NCBI GenBank assembly: GCA_002305575.1
Contig: DBPP01000043.1
Span: 11,157-75,156, forward strand
Source: Ruminococcaceae bacterium UBA1417
GTDB taxonomy: Bacteria; Bacillota; Clostridia; Oscillospirales; Acutalibacteraceae
Length of the DNA: 64,000 bases
Direction of reading: 5' to 3'
The position numbers and the translations under genes were made by a program. The notes under the pieces are model-generated. The model was given only the letters and a program-made list of their open reading frames with translations, was not told the origin of the DNA and searched no databases. Positions 52,658-60,260 of this stretch are shown here, one piece after another. Numbering within the stretch: the first letter of the stretch is position 1; the number at the start of each line of letters is the position of its first letter.

Positions 52658-53543
52658 GCGCAAGCAGGCGTTCTTTGATCTGTTCAACAAAACACGCAGG
52701 TTCCATTACCTTTACGAAGGGGCCAAAAGAAAGGATTCTGATCACCAGTTCGGTTTCATCATTTTCGCAATACCGGACGCGGAGCAGGTAGCGATTCTGC
52801 TCCAGCTTTTCCGCTCGTTTTTCAAAATGCGCAAAATGCAGCATCACCCGTTCCAAAGCATTGCGTTCATCGGTGATTTCCATCCGAATTTCACGAATCT
52901 GCTCTTCCTGCGGTTCTTCATTCCAAGGCCCGTTGCCATGATAATAGAAACAGCTTGTCACACGTCCCAGATTAAACTGCTTGAACCGGCATCCAGAAGC
53001 AAGGATGCGGATCTTATCATCTTTCACGGAATACTCAAAGCCCTGCGGATAAAAGCGTACCCAAACCGCTTTGCCGCGACGGTTTGTCATGGATATTTTC
53101 ACCGGACTCTTGGTTCGGATCGCCTCCCGTATCAGGTGAAAATGGGCGATGTAGGCCTCATCCTCAAACGGATCTCCGTCTGCATACTGGTCATAGATTT
53201 TGTAATCGGCCGGCGTAAACAGCGGTTCCACATCGTCCAAATTGGGAAGATGGAGGGCAAAGAGATGGATGCGGGGATCTTCAACAATGGATTTCAGCCA
53301 TCGTTTTTCTAAAATCGTCATCGGCATTGTCGGAGAATGTTGCACGATGGGCGACAAATCTCCGTGAAGCAACGGCCATTTTCCGGATTTCAGCGCGGGC
53401 AAAATGGTAAGCACACTCTCTGAAAACGCTTTTTCCGCCACCAATTGCTGAAGCTCCTGTTCCGTAACATGGTATCGAATCGCCCGATCCAATATTTCCG
53501 CTACCGTATTGAAATAAACGGAATACAATTCACTGAAAATCAC
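52635..53543 (-). CDS. WYL-domain protein (second of a pair)
   Basis: About 302 residues with a GTG start at 53543 overlapping the stop of the first WYL gene as GTGA. GGAGGGG lies 6 nt upstream, a clear case of translational coupling. The WYL-type beta-sandwich segment is at about residues 165-210 (SPVKISMTNRRGKAVWVRFYP, GFEYSVKDDKIRILASG), followed by a C-terminal extension. No typical N-terminal HTH is obvious; residues 1-60 are helical. WYL domains sense nucleotides or nucleic acids in defence and DNA-damage regulators. It probably acts with the first WYL protein on the adjacent RtcB unit. Confidence 0.8.
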   Translation of the reverse strand: MIFSELYSVYFNTVAEILDRAIRYHVTEQELQQLVAEKAFSESVLTILPALKSGKWPLLHGDLSPIVQHSPTMPMTILEKRWLKSIVEDPRIHLFALHLPNLDDVEPLFTPADYKIYDQYADGDPFEDEAYIAHFHLIREAIRTKSPVKISMTNRRGKAVWVRFYPQGFEYSVKDDKIRILASGCRFKQFNLGRVTSCFYYHGNGPWNEEPQEEQIREIRMEITDERNALERVMLHFAHFEKRAEKLEQNRYLLRVRYCENDETELVIRILSFGPFVKVMEPACFVEQIKERLLAQKSCGLR

Positions 53544-54784
53544 GGTTTTTCCCCTCCGTCCACACCATACAGGCGGTACATCGCCTGCAGATCCGCCTTG
53601 AACCGGTTTTCTGCGGTGCGATTCGAAAAATGCATTCGCGTGATTCTCGCTATAAAGGTTCGGATCCATGGCAGCATCTCATTCGTATCAAATACCTCGG
53701 CCGTATAACGATAGTGGTGATCATCCAGCTTTTCCACTCGCCCGCAACGCTTTTCGCGCTCCAAGCGATGCAGAATATACGGCTCATCCTCCGAAATTCG
53801 CACATCAAATTCGACATGTTCCAACGCATCCGTTTCCCACTGGCCGTTGACCCCCCACATATGCGCTTCTGCCTTTGCCAACGCTGCGCGCAAAGCGTCA
53901 AATCTCGCACAATGCTCTCCCAATCGGACATTAGACAGGTAATCCAGACGATACGTGTTCAAGCGGTTGGCCTTCTCGTGGAAGGCCAGAAGATTTTGCC
54001 GTCCGTTCTGCGCACTGATAAAAATTTTCAACGGTACAAGGCGAAGTGTTTTCACCTGATTCGCATGTCTTCCAAGGTTGTCTACCGTGACGTAGCATTT
54101 TTGATGCATTGCATCAAAAAGCAAAGCCAAAACATCGCTGTCCATTGTCTGGGTTATGTAGTGGTGCTTAAAAGTAAATATGCCGGTATGGTCTCCCAGC
54201 TTATCCAGCAAATAAGAGCCCACCACACCGCAAGGCGCCACCTCGCTGAAAAAATCGAGGGCATCCGTCATATCGGCAAGTTCAACATCGGGCATCCGGC
54301 TATAGAGGATCTTACGGCCTTCCTTCTCCGCACGTATGATGCCTTCCTGCACGTATTCCTTCAGCTTTTTCCGAACAGTCGATTCGTCAAACGTCATTGG
54401 CTCTTCGAACACGTCGAGATACCGGTCTATCTCCTTCACCAGTTCTGCCAGCGTTTTCCGGACATCCGGCGAAAAGAGGATATCCAACAGAAGGAAATGC
54501 AGTACAAGATCACCATCCGTAAAGCTCTTGGCTTTCCAGGCTTTATACAAGGGATTATGCCGGGAAGCTCTGCTGTCAATCGACAAAAACACATTCTTCC
54601 CTTCCGCCGTCTGCGTAAATCGCATACAATCTCCAAGCCAGCTTTCTATTCTCCGACGTTCATTGTCGTACGACCGAGCGCTCTTTTTGTCATACTCCGT
54701 TCTGCTTTTAAAGCCATAAACATAAAACTCCCGCATATAAGCGCGAATTTTCTCAAAATTCTTGATCAACTCGCTATATGGCAT
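53540..54784 (-). CDS. WYL-domain transcriptional regulator-like protein (first of a pair)
   Basis: 414 residues from ATG 54784 (AAAGGAGG upstream). The N-terminal part has a winged-helix-like region around residues 120-175 (TFDESTVRKKLKEYVQEGIIRAEKEG, reading like a repressor wHTH). A WYL segment follows (HQKCYVTVDNLGRHANQVKTLRLVPLKIFIS) and a WCX-like C-terminal region ending in an Arg-rich helix. It belongs to the WYL regulators found as pairs beside defence genes. It follows the SIR2-TPR gene by 131 nt and is translationally coupled to the second WYL gene. Confidence 0.82.
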   Translation of the reverse strand: MPYSELIKNFEKIRAYMREFYVYGFKSRTEYDKKSARSYDNERRRIESWLGDCMRFTQTAEGKNVFLSIDSRASRHNPLYKAWKAKSFTDGDLVLHFLLLDILFSPDVRKTLAELVKEIDRYLDVFEEPMTFDESTVRKKLKEYVQEGIIRAEKEGRKILYSRMPDVELADMTDALDFFSEVAPCGVVGSYLLDKLGDHTGIFTFKHHYITQTMDSDVLALLFDAMHQKCYVTVDNLGRHANQVKTLRLVPLKIFISAQNGRQNLLAFHEKANRLNTYRLDYLSNVRLGEHCARFDALRAALAKAEAHMWGVNGQWETDALEHVEFDVRISEDEPYILHRLEREKRCGRVEKLDDHHYRYTAEVFDTNEMLPWIRTFIARITRMHFSNRTAENRFKADLQAMYRLYGVDGGEKP

Positions 54785-54915
54785 CCCGAATACCTCCTTT
54801 CACAAAACACTTCGCCCCCCGTACTTTCGCCTCCAGTTTTTGCATTTCCTTGCCTTGTCGTCCCCGAAGCAATTGCCTTATATGGCTACAACCAATCGAA
54901 ACGCACACCCCATTT

Positions 54916-56574
54916 TCACACATTTTTATGCGTCTGCGCAATGGCGCCAGTCCTATCGGATTTGCTTCGATCGTTTCGACGCTTTTTATGTCGCTTCACT
55001 GCACACAGGGCAAGCTGGAAGCCATCGCAATAACCGGCGTTATCGGGTTCCAGATCCACCGCTTTTTGCGTTTCCGTCAGCGCTTCCGCATACCGCCCCA
55101 TTGCATACAGGGTAGCGCCGAGATCATGATGGTATTTTGCGTTATCGGGTTCCAGATCCACCGCCTTTTGCGTTTCCGTCAGCGCTTCCGCATACCGTCC
55201 CATTGCATACAGGGTAGCGCCGAGATCATGATGGTATTTTGCGTTATTGCGTTCCAGATCCACCGCTTTCTGCGCTTCTTCCTGTGCCTGTTTATACGCC
55301 CCTATGGCTCGCAGGGTTTCACAGAGGCTATTGTGATAACGGGCGTTATCACATTCCAGGTCCACCGCTTTCTTCTTTTCGGCCAGCGCCTCCTCATACC
55401 GCCCCATTTCATGCAGGGTAACACCCATGTTGCTGTGGTATCGCGGATTATCCGGATCGTGCTTTGCCAATCTTTTTATGAGCGTAAGGGCAGAATCGTA
55501 CATGCGCTTGGTAAACAGTATGACAAATTGTGAATACAGCGTGGCAACATCTTCCTGATCGGCATGCTCCAAGGCGTCTGCCCCGATTGTTTCGAGAATT
55601 TCGCTATTCGGTGCTGCTGAAACACTTGCATCCATAAGACTCCCGACACTGTCGAGCAAACGCTCGTACTGTTTTCTGGTCTTTTCCATAAAGGTTTCTT
55701 CATCTGGCAGTCGGATATTCAAAGCATAGCTAAGCTGTACCAAAACCTGATCAAACCCATTGTGGTGAATCAAATAGCCGTTCGTATTTTCCAGGAAATA
55801 CTTGACCTTCTGCTCCGGTTGCTTCGGACCGTAGATAAGCCAATAGGGGCACGCCCATACATCGGAATTGAATCGATCGATATGCGTGCATAAAAAGTCC
55901 ATCACGCTGTTATCGTTGCCGGCATAGCCGATAAAAACAGGGTGGTAAACGGAGAAAATACTGTCCAGGACCTTTTCCCAGTTTTCGTGCAGGCGATTCA
56001 GCTCTTCCGTTTTATTGATGGGATTCAGAAGAAGATCTCTATGAATTTTGATTACGGTTGGCCTGGTAATTTGCTGTGCAGCATACGGCGCCAATTGCTC
56101 ATGTCCAATCGCCATGGGCATCGTCTGCGCGTATTGGACCAGACAGTCTTCTGTCAGATGGTCAAAATTTGTGGTGATGACGACGTTGTGCATGGTTTTT
56201 GCCATCAATAAAGCCAGATGTACATAGCCGCAGCTGGGATGAGCCCTGTCCATCATCGTTTCCAGAAAGTTATACCCGTCCCGATATCGATTTCCATTAT
56301 CTTTTTCAAACCGTTTCTCGTAATACTGGCTGTAAAAGCTGTACTTGTTTGCATCATCAATGGCATGCTCCTGTTTCCACTGCACATGTGACTCGGGATT
56401 TCTGGTGGCCAATTCCCTGTCCCAGATGTCAACCAATTCCTCACCCGTTTTAATTCCAGACGTTTTTGAGGCTCCCGCCCCCAATACAAAGCAAAACTTT
56501 CTTGGATATGGACCAACAGAAACGGATTTAAACTCCTGAACAAAACCTTCAAACGAAAGAACCTTATAGGACAT
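54916..56574 (-). CDS. SIR2-domain protein with C-terminal TPR repeats
   Basis: 552 residues from ATG 56574. The N-terminal SIR2-like domain (about 1-270) has CFVLGAGASKTSGIKTG (the GAGxSxxSGI NAD loop), VVITTNFDHLTEDCL (TNFD box), the catalytic-His position in KIHRDLLLN and VFIGYAGNDNSVMD. Usual SIR2 proteins have His-Gly after the third motif; here it is His-Arg-Asp. The C-terminal part has about five TPR units from residue 370. Two adjacent units are nearly identical (YHHDLGATLYAMGRYAEALT), encoded by a 102-bp DNA duplication. SIR2-TPR proteins occur as NAD-depleting effectors in antiphage systems; that role is inferred. Confidence 0.87.
   Translation of the reverse strand: MSYKVLSFEGFVQEFKSVSVGPYPRKFCFVLGAGASKTSGIKTGEELVDIWDRELATRNPESHVQWKQEHAIDDANKYSFYSQYYEKRFEKDNGNRYRDGYNFLETMMDRAHPSCGYVHLALLMAKTMHNVVITTNFDHLTEDCLVQYAQTMPMAIGHEQLAPYAAQQITRPTVIKIHRDLLLNPINKTEELNRLHENWEKVLDSIFSVYHPVFIGYAGNDNSVMDFLCTHIDRFNSDVWACPYWLIYGPKQPEQKVKYFLENTNGYLIHHNGFDQVLVQLSYALNIRLPDEETFMEKTRKQYERLLDSVGSLMDASVSAAPNSEILETIGADALEHADQEDVATLYSQFVILFTKRMYDSALTLIKRLAKHDPDNPRYHSNMGVTLHEMGRYEEALAEKKKAVDLECDNARYHNSLCETLRAIGAYKQAQEEAQKAVDLERNNAKYHHDLGATLYAMGRYAEALTETQKAVDLEPDNAKYHHDLGATLYAMGRYAEALTETQKAVDLEPDNAGYCDGFQLALCAVKRHKKRRNDRSKSDRTGAIAQTHKNV
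55039..55242. repeat. 102-bp tandem repeat encoding TPR units
   Basis: Two consecutive 102-bp copies (starting 55039 and 55141) differ at only a few positions. A third, more diverged copy starts at 55243. Each encodes one 34-residue TPR motif. Confidence 0.9.
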
Positions 56575-56670
56575 ACACATCCCCCCCTGCGCTTCCTAGC
56601 CGATTACGGCAGGTCTGTCGCCCAAGGACACGTTAAGCGGTATCGCGCGCTCGGGCAGCGGCAATCTCCG

Positions 56671-57213
56671 TTACTTCCGAATTCTCCGAATAATCTGCCC
56701 CCCATTTTCCGCCAGCCATTTGCACGGCTCCATATAGTCAGGCAGGATTTTCGCCACCTGCGCCCAAAATGCAGGGCCATGGTTCATCTCCCTGCGGTGG
56801 CACAGCTCATGCACCACAACATAATCGCGAACCGTCTCTGGGCAAAGCATCAAAAGGCAGTTCAAATTGAGATTCCCCTTTACTGAACAGGAACCCCAAC
56901 GGGTCCTTTGATGGCGTATGGTAATCCTGCCCACAGTTACGCCAACAGCAGGCGCATATTTTTCCACGCGCCGCGGAAGATCCGCGCTGGCCATATCGGT
57001 CAATTTTCGAATTTCGTCTTCGGTAAAAGGCGGCTGGGCCTGCTCATTGCGCGCCTGCGCCAATTTCAAGTGCTTTTCAATCCACGGGCGCTTGCGCTCT
57101 ACAAACTGCCGGATCTCACTGTTGCGCATCCACAAGGGCGCGCGGACAAGCACTTGCAAATCGCCGTTTATTTCTATTGCGATTGTCCGCCGCTTGGAGC
57201 GAATAATTTTCAT
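56671..57213 (-). CDS. YgjP/SprT-like zinc metallopeptidase (DUF45)
   Basis: 180 residues from ATG 57213 (AAAGGA 9 nt upstream); an ATG at 57222 is an alternative. The N-terminal beta-rich part has RSKRRTIAIEINGDLQVLVRA. The zinc site is VVHELCHRREMNHGPAFWA: HExxH plus a third His. RTRWGSCSVKGNLNLN just before is the family hallmark. YgjP-like genes are frequent companions of restriction and other defence genes. First protein gene of the SIR2-WYL unit, 96 nt before it. Confidence 0.9.
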   Translation of the reverse strand: MKIIRSKRRTIAIEINGDLQVLVRAPLWMRNSEIRQFVERKRPWIEKHLKLAQARNEQAQPPFTEDEIRKLTDMASADLPRRVEKYAPAVGVTVGRITIRHQRTRWGSCSVKGNLNLNCLLMLCPETVRDYVVVHELCHRREMNHGPAFWAQVAKILPDYMEPCKWLAENGGQIIRRIRK

Positions 57214-57274
57214 TTCATCCATTCCTTTTGACTCCAAATCGTATGGTAAAGTATCCGGCATTGCCGCTCTATGT

Positions 57275-57439
57275 TCAATTAAGCGCTTTTGCCAGCTGGA
57301 ACAGGGGGATAACGCGACGACTCGTGCAAACCGTGCGATGCAGATGCTTGAAAATCCCCCGCATCCACGCCGCGAACATCCGGGGTAAAACATATTTCTC
57401 CGCGCCTGTTTCCATCGTCTTTGCAAGCGTCCGATCCAT
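57275..57439 (-). CDS. possible 54-residue leader protein
   Basis: A short frame beginning MDRTLAKTMETGAEKY lies in the roughly 245-nt leader between the promoter at 57467-57495 and the metallopeptidase start. No strong ribosome site. It is basic and amphipathic. It may be a real small gene, a leader peptide or chance. Confidence 0.25.
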   Translation of the reverse strand: MDRTLAKTMETGAEKYVLPRMFAAWMRGIFKHLHRTVCTSRRVIPLFQLAKALN

Positions 57440-57466
57440 CTGGTTTTACCCGTAAAATACACGTTT

Positions 57467-57495
57467 ATTGTATCATTTTTTGTGATACTTTTCAA
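57467..57495 (-). promoter_or_regulatory. promoter of the metallopeptidase-SIR2-WYL-WYL unit
   Basis: Minus-strand TTGAAA (57490-57495), 17-bp spacer, TACAAT (57467-57472). Confidence 0.75.
57470..57488. promoter_or_regulatory. palindromic operator inside the promoter spacer
   Basis: GTATCA-N7-TGATAC fills the spacer between -35 and -10 and overlaps the -10, the ideal position for a repressor site. The WYL proteins of the same unit are candidates. Confidence 0.55.
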
Positions 57496-57612
57496 CTAAA
57501 ACTCGAAAGAATATTGGTGGTTTTGACAGTGCATTTTTTCTGCACTCCGTGCCGCTCTAGGATTTCCAAATGGCGTCAGGATCGCGGCATCAGCGGCAGC
57601 CAGACAAAAAGC

Positions 57613-57645
57613 GAGCGAACGGACACAAGTGAAATCCGTTCGCTC
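57613..57645 (-). terminator. intrinsic terminator after the flavodoxin-family operon
   Basis: GAGCGAACGGA / TCCGTTCGCTC (11-bp stem, 11-nt loop), then GCTTTTTG on the minus strand. Confidence 0.8.
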
Positions 57646-58033
57646 TTCTAAAATAAAATGTAAACTTAGTATCAGGAGTCTTTTTGCGAACCCAACTCAT
57701 ACGCGTATGGAAATGGCATACGGTATTGCGGGCACATTCCCGTTCTGCCGCGTTTTTCCGGAGCTACGGTACCGCCACGGGTTTTACAGAATTCCATGAT
57801 TTCAGGCAGACGGCTCCATTATGACCGCGGAGATTTTGGCCCCTAAATTATTGTTCTGCCAGTCAAATGCTATCTTTCGTTTTCGCGAAAAGATCATGGC
57901 TGTTGCATTACCGTGCTGCTGGTCCCACGACTGACGGGCGCGGGGTGCACCTTCACGCCCTGCTCACGCCGGCTGTTGTCGTCAAAATACGAGCCACGCG
58001 AAATTTGTGACGGCAGGACACCCGTTTTTACCC
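57646..58033. other. 388-bp stretch without confident genes
   Basis: A 41-codon minus-strand frame (MEFCKTRGGTVAPEKRG..., ending near 57676) is the only candidate. Otherwise no coding signal seen. Confidence 0.4.
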
Positions 58034-58585
58034 TCACGCAATGGACTTTCCAAGGGCGTAGGCTTGTTGAATTTCAGCTTTTCCCTGGACATCACCGGCG
58101 TGCATATTTCCTCCGGCCAGCACATGACCAAGGTTCTTCCACTGCAGGTGTTCCAGGAGGTGATCAAAGTAGCATACAGCGTCGCCAAAACCGTGGCCTT
58201 CGGCCGCCATCAAAAGCGCCGACGCTTTCCCGTTGCCTCTGAGGCGGTTGTCTTCCCCCTCCTCCAGCGCAAACAAACGGTCAAACGCTGTTCGAATCTG
58301 GCCGCTCATTGTCCAGTAGTACAACGGGCTCGCCAATACGACCACATCGCTTGCTTTCACCGCCGGATAGATTTTGTCCATATCGTCTCTTTGAACACAG
58401 GGAAATTTCTGGCTGCTATGTCCGCCAAAACAGCCCTTGCAGCCATGGATGTCCATGTCGTTCAGGAAAAATTCCGTTACGGTATTGCCGACACTTTCCG
58501 CACCTGCGGCAAAGGATTTCACAAGGGCGGAGGTGTTTCCGCTTCTACGGGGGCTTCCGTTCAGTATTACAATTTTTCTGCCCAT
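58034..58585 (-). CDS. flavodoxin-family NAD(P)H-dependent FMN reductase (copy 2)
   Basis: 183 residues from ATG 58585 (GGAG upstream); the longer frame to 58636 would overlap the previous gene. FMN-binding loop KIVILNGSPRRSGNTSALV, the Cys-containing IHGCKGCFGGHSSQKFPC segment and VVVLASPLYYWTMSGQIR are typical of the iron-sulfur-flavoprotein/WrbA-like reductase group. Second gene of a pair (14-nt gap), probably co-regulated by the divergent HxlR protein. Confidence 0.88.
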   Translation of the reverse strand: MGRKIVILNGSPRRSGNTSALVKSFAAGAESVGNTVTEFFLNDMDIHGCKGCFGGHSSQKFPCVQRDDMDKIYPAVKASDVVVLASPLYYWTMSGQIRTAFDRLFALEEGEDNRLRGNGKASALLMAAEGHGFGDAVCYFDHLLEHLQWKNLGHVLAGGNMHAGDVQGKAEIQQAYALGKSIA

Positions 58586-58599
58586 AGCGGTCTCCAGCT

Positions 58600-59145
58600 T
58601 TAAATTTTCTCCGCAAGTGCGGCCGCCTGCCGGCAACCATCGGTTTTGTCAATATCGCCGACATTCAAAACGCCGGGAACCAGCACTTCGCCCACCATTT
58701 TCCACTTGTTCAACGCGGCCGTGCGCTCTATCGGGATACGCACCCCGTCCAATACAGTCCTGTCTTCTTCCTCGCAGCAGGCAATCAGGGCGCATTCCTT
58801 TCCGGCGATGTCCTTCCCCCCTACAACCAGAGAATAAATGCGGTCGATAACGCCCTTGATCTGCGCAGGAATCGAATACCAGTAAACCGGCATCGTGAAA
58901 ACTATGGCGTCTGCTTCCAGAATGGCCGGCGCGATGGTGTTAAAATCATCGTCAAAGGAGCAGGCCTTGCCCGTCTTAAAACACGTCTCGCAGGCATGGC
59001 AGCCACCGATCTTCATCATAGCGGCGTCAAACCGGGTCACCTGGTGCCCTTTGGCCTCGGCAGCCTGCATAAAGGCATCCGTCATCGCAAAGCTGTTTCC
59101 ATTCTTGCGCGGGCTTCCAGTGATCACAACGATTTTTTTACTCAT
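58600..59145 (-). CDS. flavodoxin-family NAD(P)H-dependent oxidoreductase (copy 1)
   Basis: 181 residues. KIVVITGSPRKNGNSFAMT is the phosphate-binding loop. CHACETCFKTGKACSFDDDF is the Cys motif between strands, and IVFTMPVYWYSIPAQIKG is the FMN-contact region. TAGGAGG precedes the ATG. It reduces flavins, quinones or nitro compounds in the cytoplasm. First gene of the operon opposite an HxlR regulator. Confidence 0.9.
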   Translation of the reverse strand: MSKKIVVITGSPRKNGNSFAMTDAFMQAAEAKGHQVTRFDAAMMKIGGCHACETCFKTGKACSFDDDFNTIAPAILEADAIVFTMPVYWYSIPAQIKGVIDRIYSLVVGGKDIAGKECALIACCEEEDRTVLDGVRIPIERTAALNKWKMVGEVLVPGVLNVGDIDKTDGCRQAAALAEKI

Positions 59146-59546
59146 AAAGCATTCCTCCTATTTAGTGAGCAGCCCATCCAGACGGCGGTGGGGCGATTTG
59201 CAGGGGGATTCGCCGGGCATCCGTTGCAAGATAGACGGCAAAATTCACCCCGAGCCGTTCTTGATTCGTTTTCTGAAAATTGTAGCGTATCTTTGGGTTA
59301 CCCATGGAAGATGGGTCGCGCTTTCGCCCTCGCGCCGAGCATCAGCGGTTTCGACCGCAACGCTTCCGATTCGAAAAAAACGGCTTAAGGCGCCACATCG
59401 CCCAGGCATTTCCCTTTGGCTTCTACAATTGACTTTTTGTGCTGCTGATAGTATAATCATAGCAAGAATAAACCAAAAAACAAGTACGCACATTTAAGTG
59501 TGATACTTACAAGAAGGTATTATACTTAATTTAAGGAGAGTGTAAA
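59146..59546. promoter_or_regulatory. 400-bp divergent intergenic region with two HxlR-like sites
   Basis: Near the regulator start two related 13-bp near-palindromes, AAGTGTGATACTT (59496-59508) and AGGTATTATACTT (59515-59527), are spaced by 19 bp (10 of 13 identical). They overlap the putative TATACT -10 of the regulator (59521-59526). A leftward TATGAT -10 lies at about 59455-59460. The rest shows no genes. Confidence 0.5.
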
Positions 59547-59879
59547 ATGGGCGAACGCTGTATTGCAAAGGAATGCCTCGGGACAACCGGATTCAGCTAT
59601 ACCCTTTCGCTGATTAACGGAAAATACAAAATGACAATTCTTTACACGTTGATGGAATTTGGCGTAGTCCGCTTTAACGAAATGAAAAAATACATCGGCA
59701 ATATTTCATATAAGACGTTGAGTTCTACGTTAAAGGAGCTGGAGGCCGATCAACTTATCCACCGGGAGGAATATCCGCAAATCCCACCAAAAGTCGAATA
59801 CAGTTTGACTGAGAGAGGAAAATCCCTGATTCCTATTTTGGACGGGATGTGCGATTGGGGCGATAAAAACAGAATATAG
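59547..59879 (+). CDS. HxlR-family winged-helix transcriptional regulator
   Basis: 110 residues, the family's usual length. CLGTTGFSYTLSLINGKYKMTILYTL is cut by the typical GKWxxxIL-like helix (here GKYKMTIL). RFNEMKKYIGNISYKTLSSTL is the recognition helix region, and the wing is REEYPQIPPKVEYSLTERG. Cys residues near positions 5 and 10 could sense thiol stress. AAGGAG precedes the ATG. Divergent from the two flavodoxin-family reductase genes, its likely targets. Confidence 0.9.
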   Translation: MGERCIAKECLGTTGFSYTLSLINGKYKMTILYTLMEFGVVRFNEMKKYIGNISYKTLSSTLKELEADQLIHREEYPQIPPKVEYSLTERGKSLIPILDGMCDWGDKNRI

Positions 59880-60260
59880 TCAACCTCAGATCCACAACTC
59901 GGACTGACCATGTTATCGGCAAACCGTTTTAGGACGGATCCTACCTGCCGACCGTTTGCAGATCTGTAAAAGCGCCCTTGGCTGTTGGAACACGGCCAAG
60001 GGCGCTTTCATAGATGCTGCAATTTATTCGAAATTGACAAAGCCTCATCCTTTTTGTTTAGGGATTATTCTCCGTCCTATTTGTGGGACTTTTGATGATT
60101 TGATGTACCCATATTATCCTGCCTATATGGGCTAATGTTATCCGTTTGTTATCGGGGTTGATAACACTTGCCCTGTGGCTGCGGAGAAAAGCAATATGTT
60201 CCAACTCAAATTATACGCGGTGCTGTTTAAAAATTCAAAGGGCCAGCAAGAAACAATCGA
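59880..60260. other. 381-bp intergenic region between convergent genes
   Basis: Contains the terminator at 59969-60008. No coding sequence seen. Confidence 0.6.
59969..60008. terminator. intrinsic terminator after the HxlR gene
   Basis: AAAGCGCCCTTGGC / GCCAAGGGCGCTTT (14-bp stem, 12-nt loop). Confidence 0.75.

Noticed and set aside
53630..55033. A 467-codon plus-strand frame
   Set aside because: Antisense to the first WYL gene; the WYL reading has a good ribosome site and coupling to the next gene.
55039..55344. Tandem repeats considered as a CRISPR array or satellite
   Set aside because: The period is 102 bp with no spacers, and it codes in frame for 34-residue TPR units.
57913..58242. 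A plus-strand 109-codon protein
   Set aside because: It overlaps the FMN reductase gene in antisense and has no start signal.
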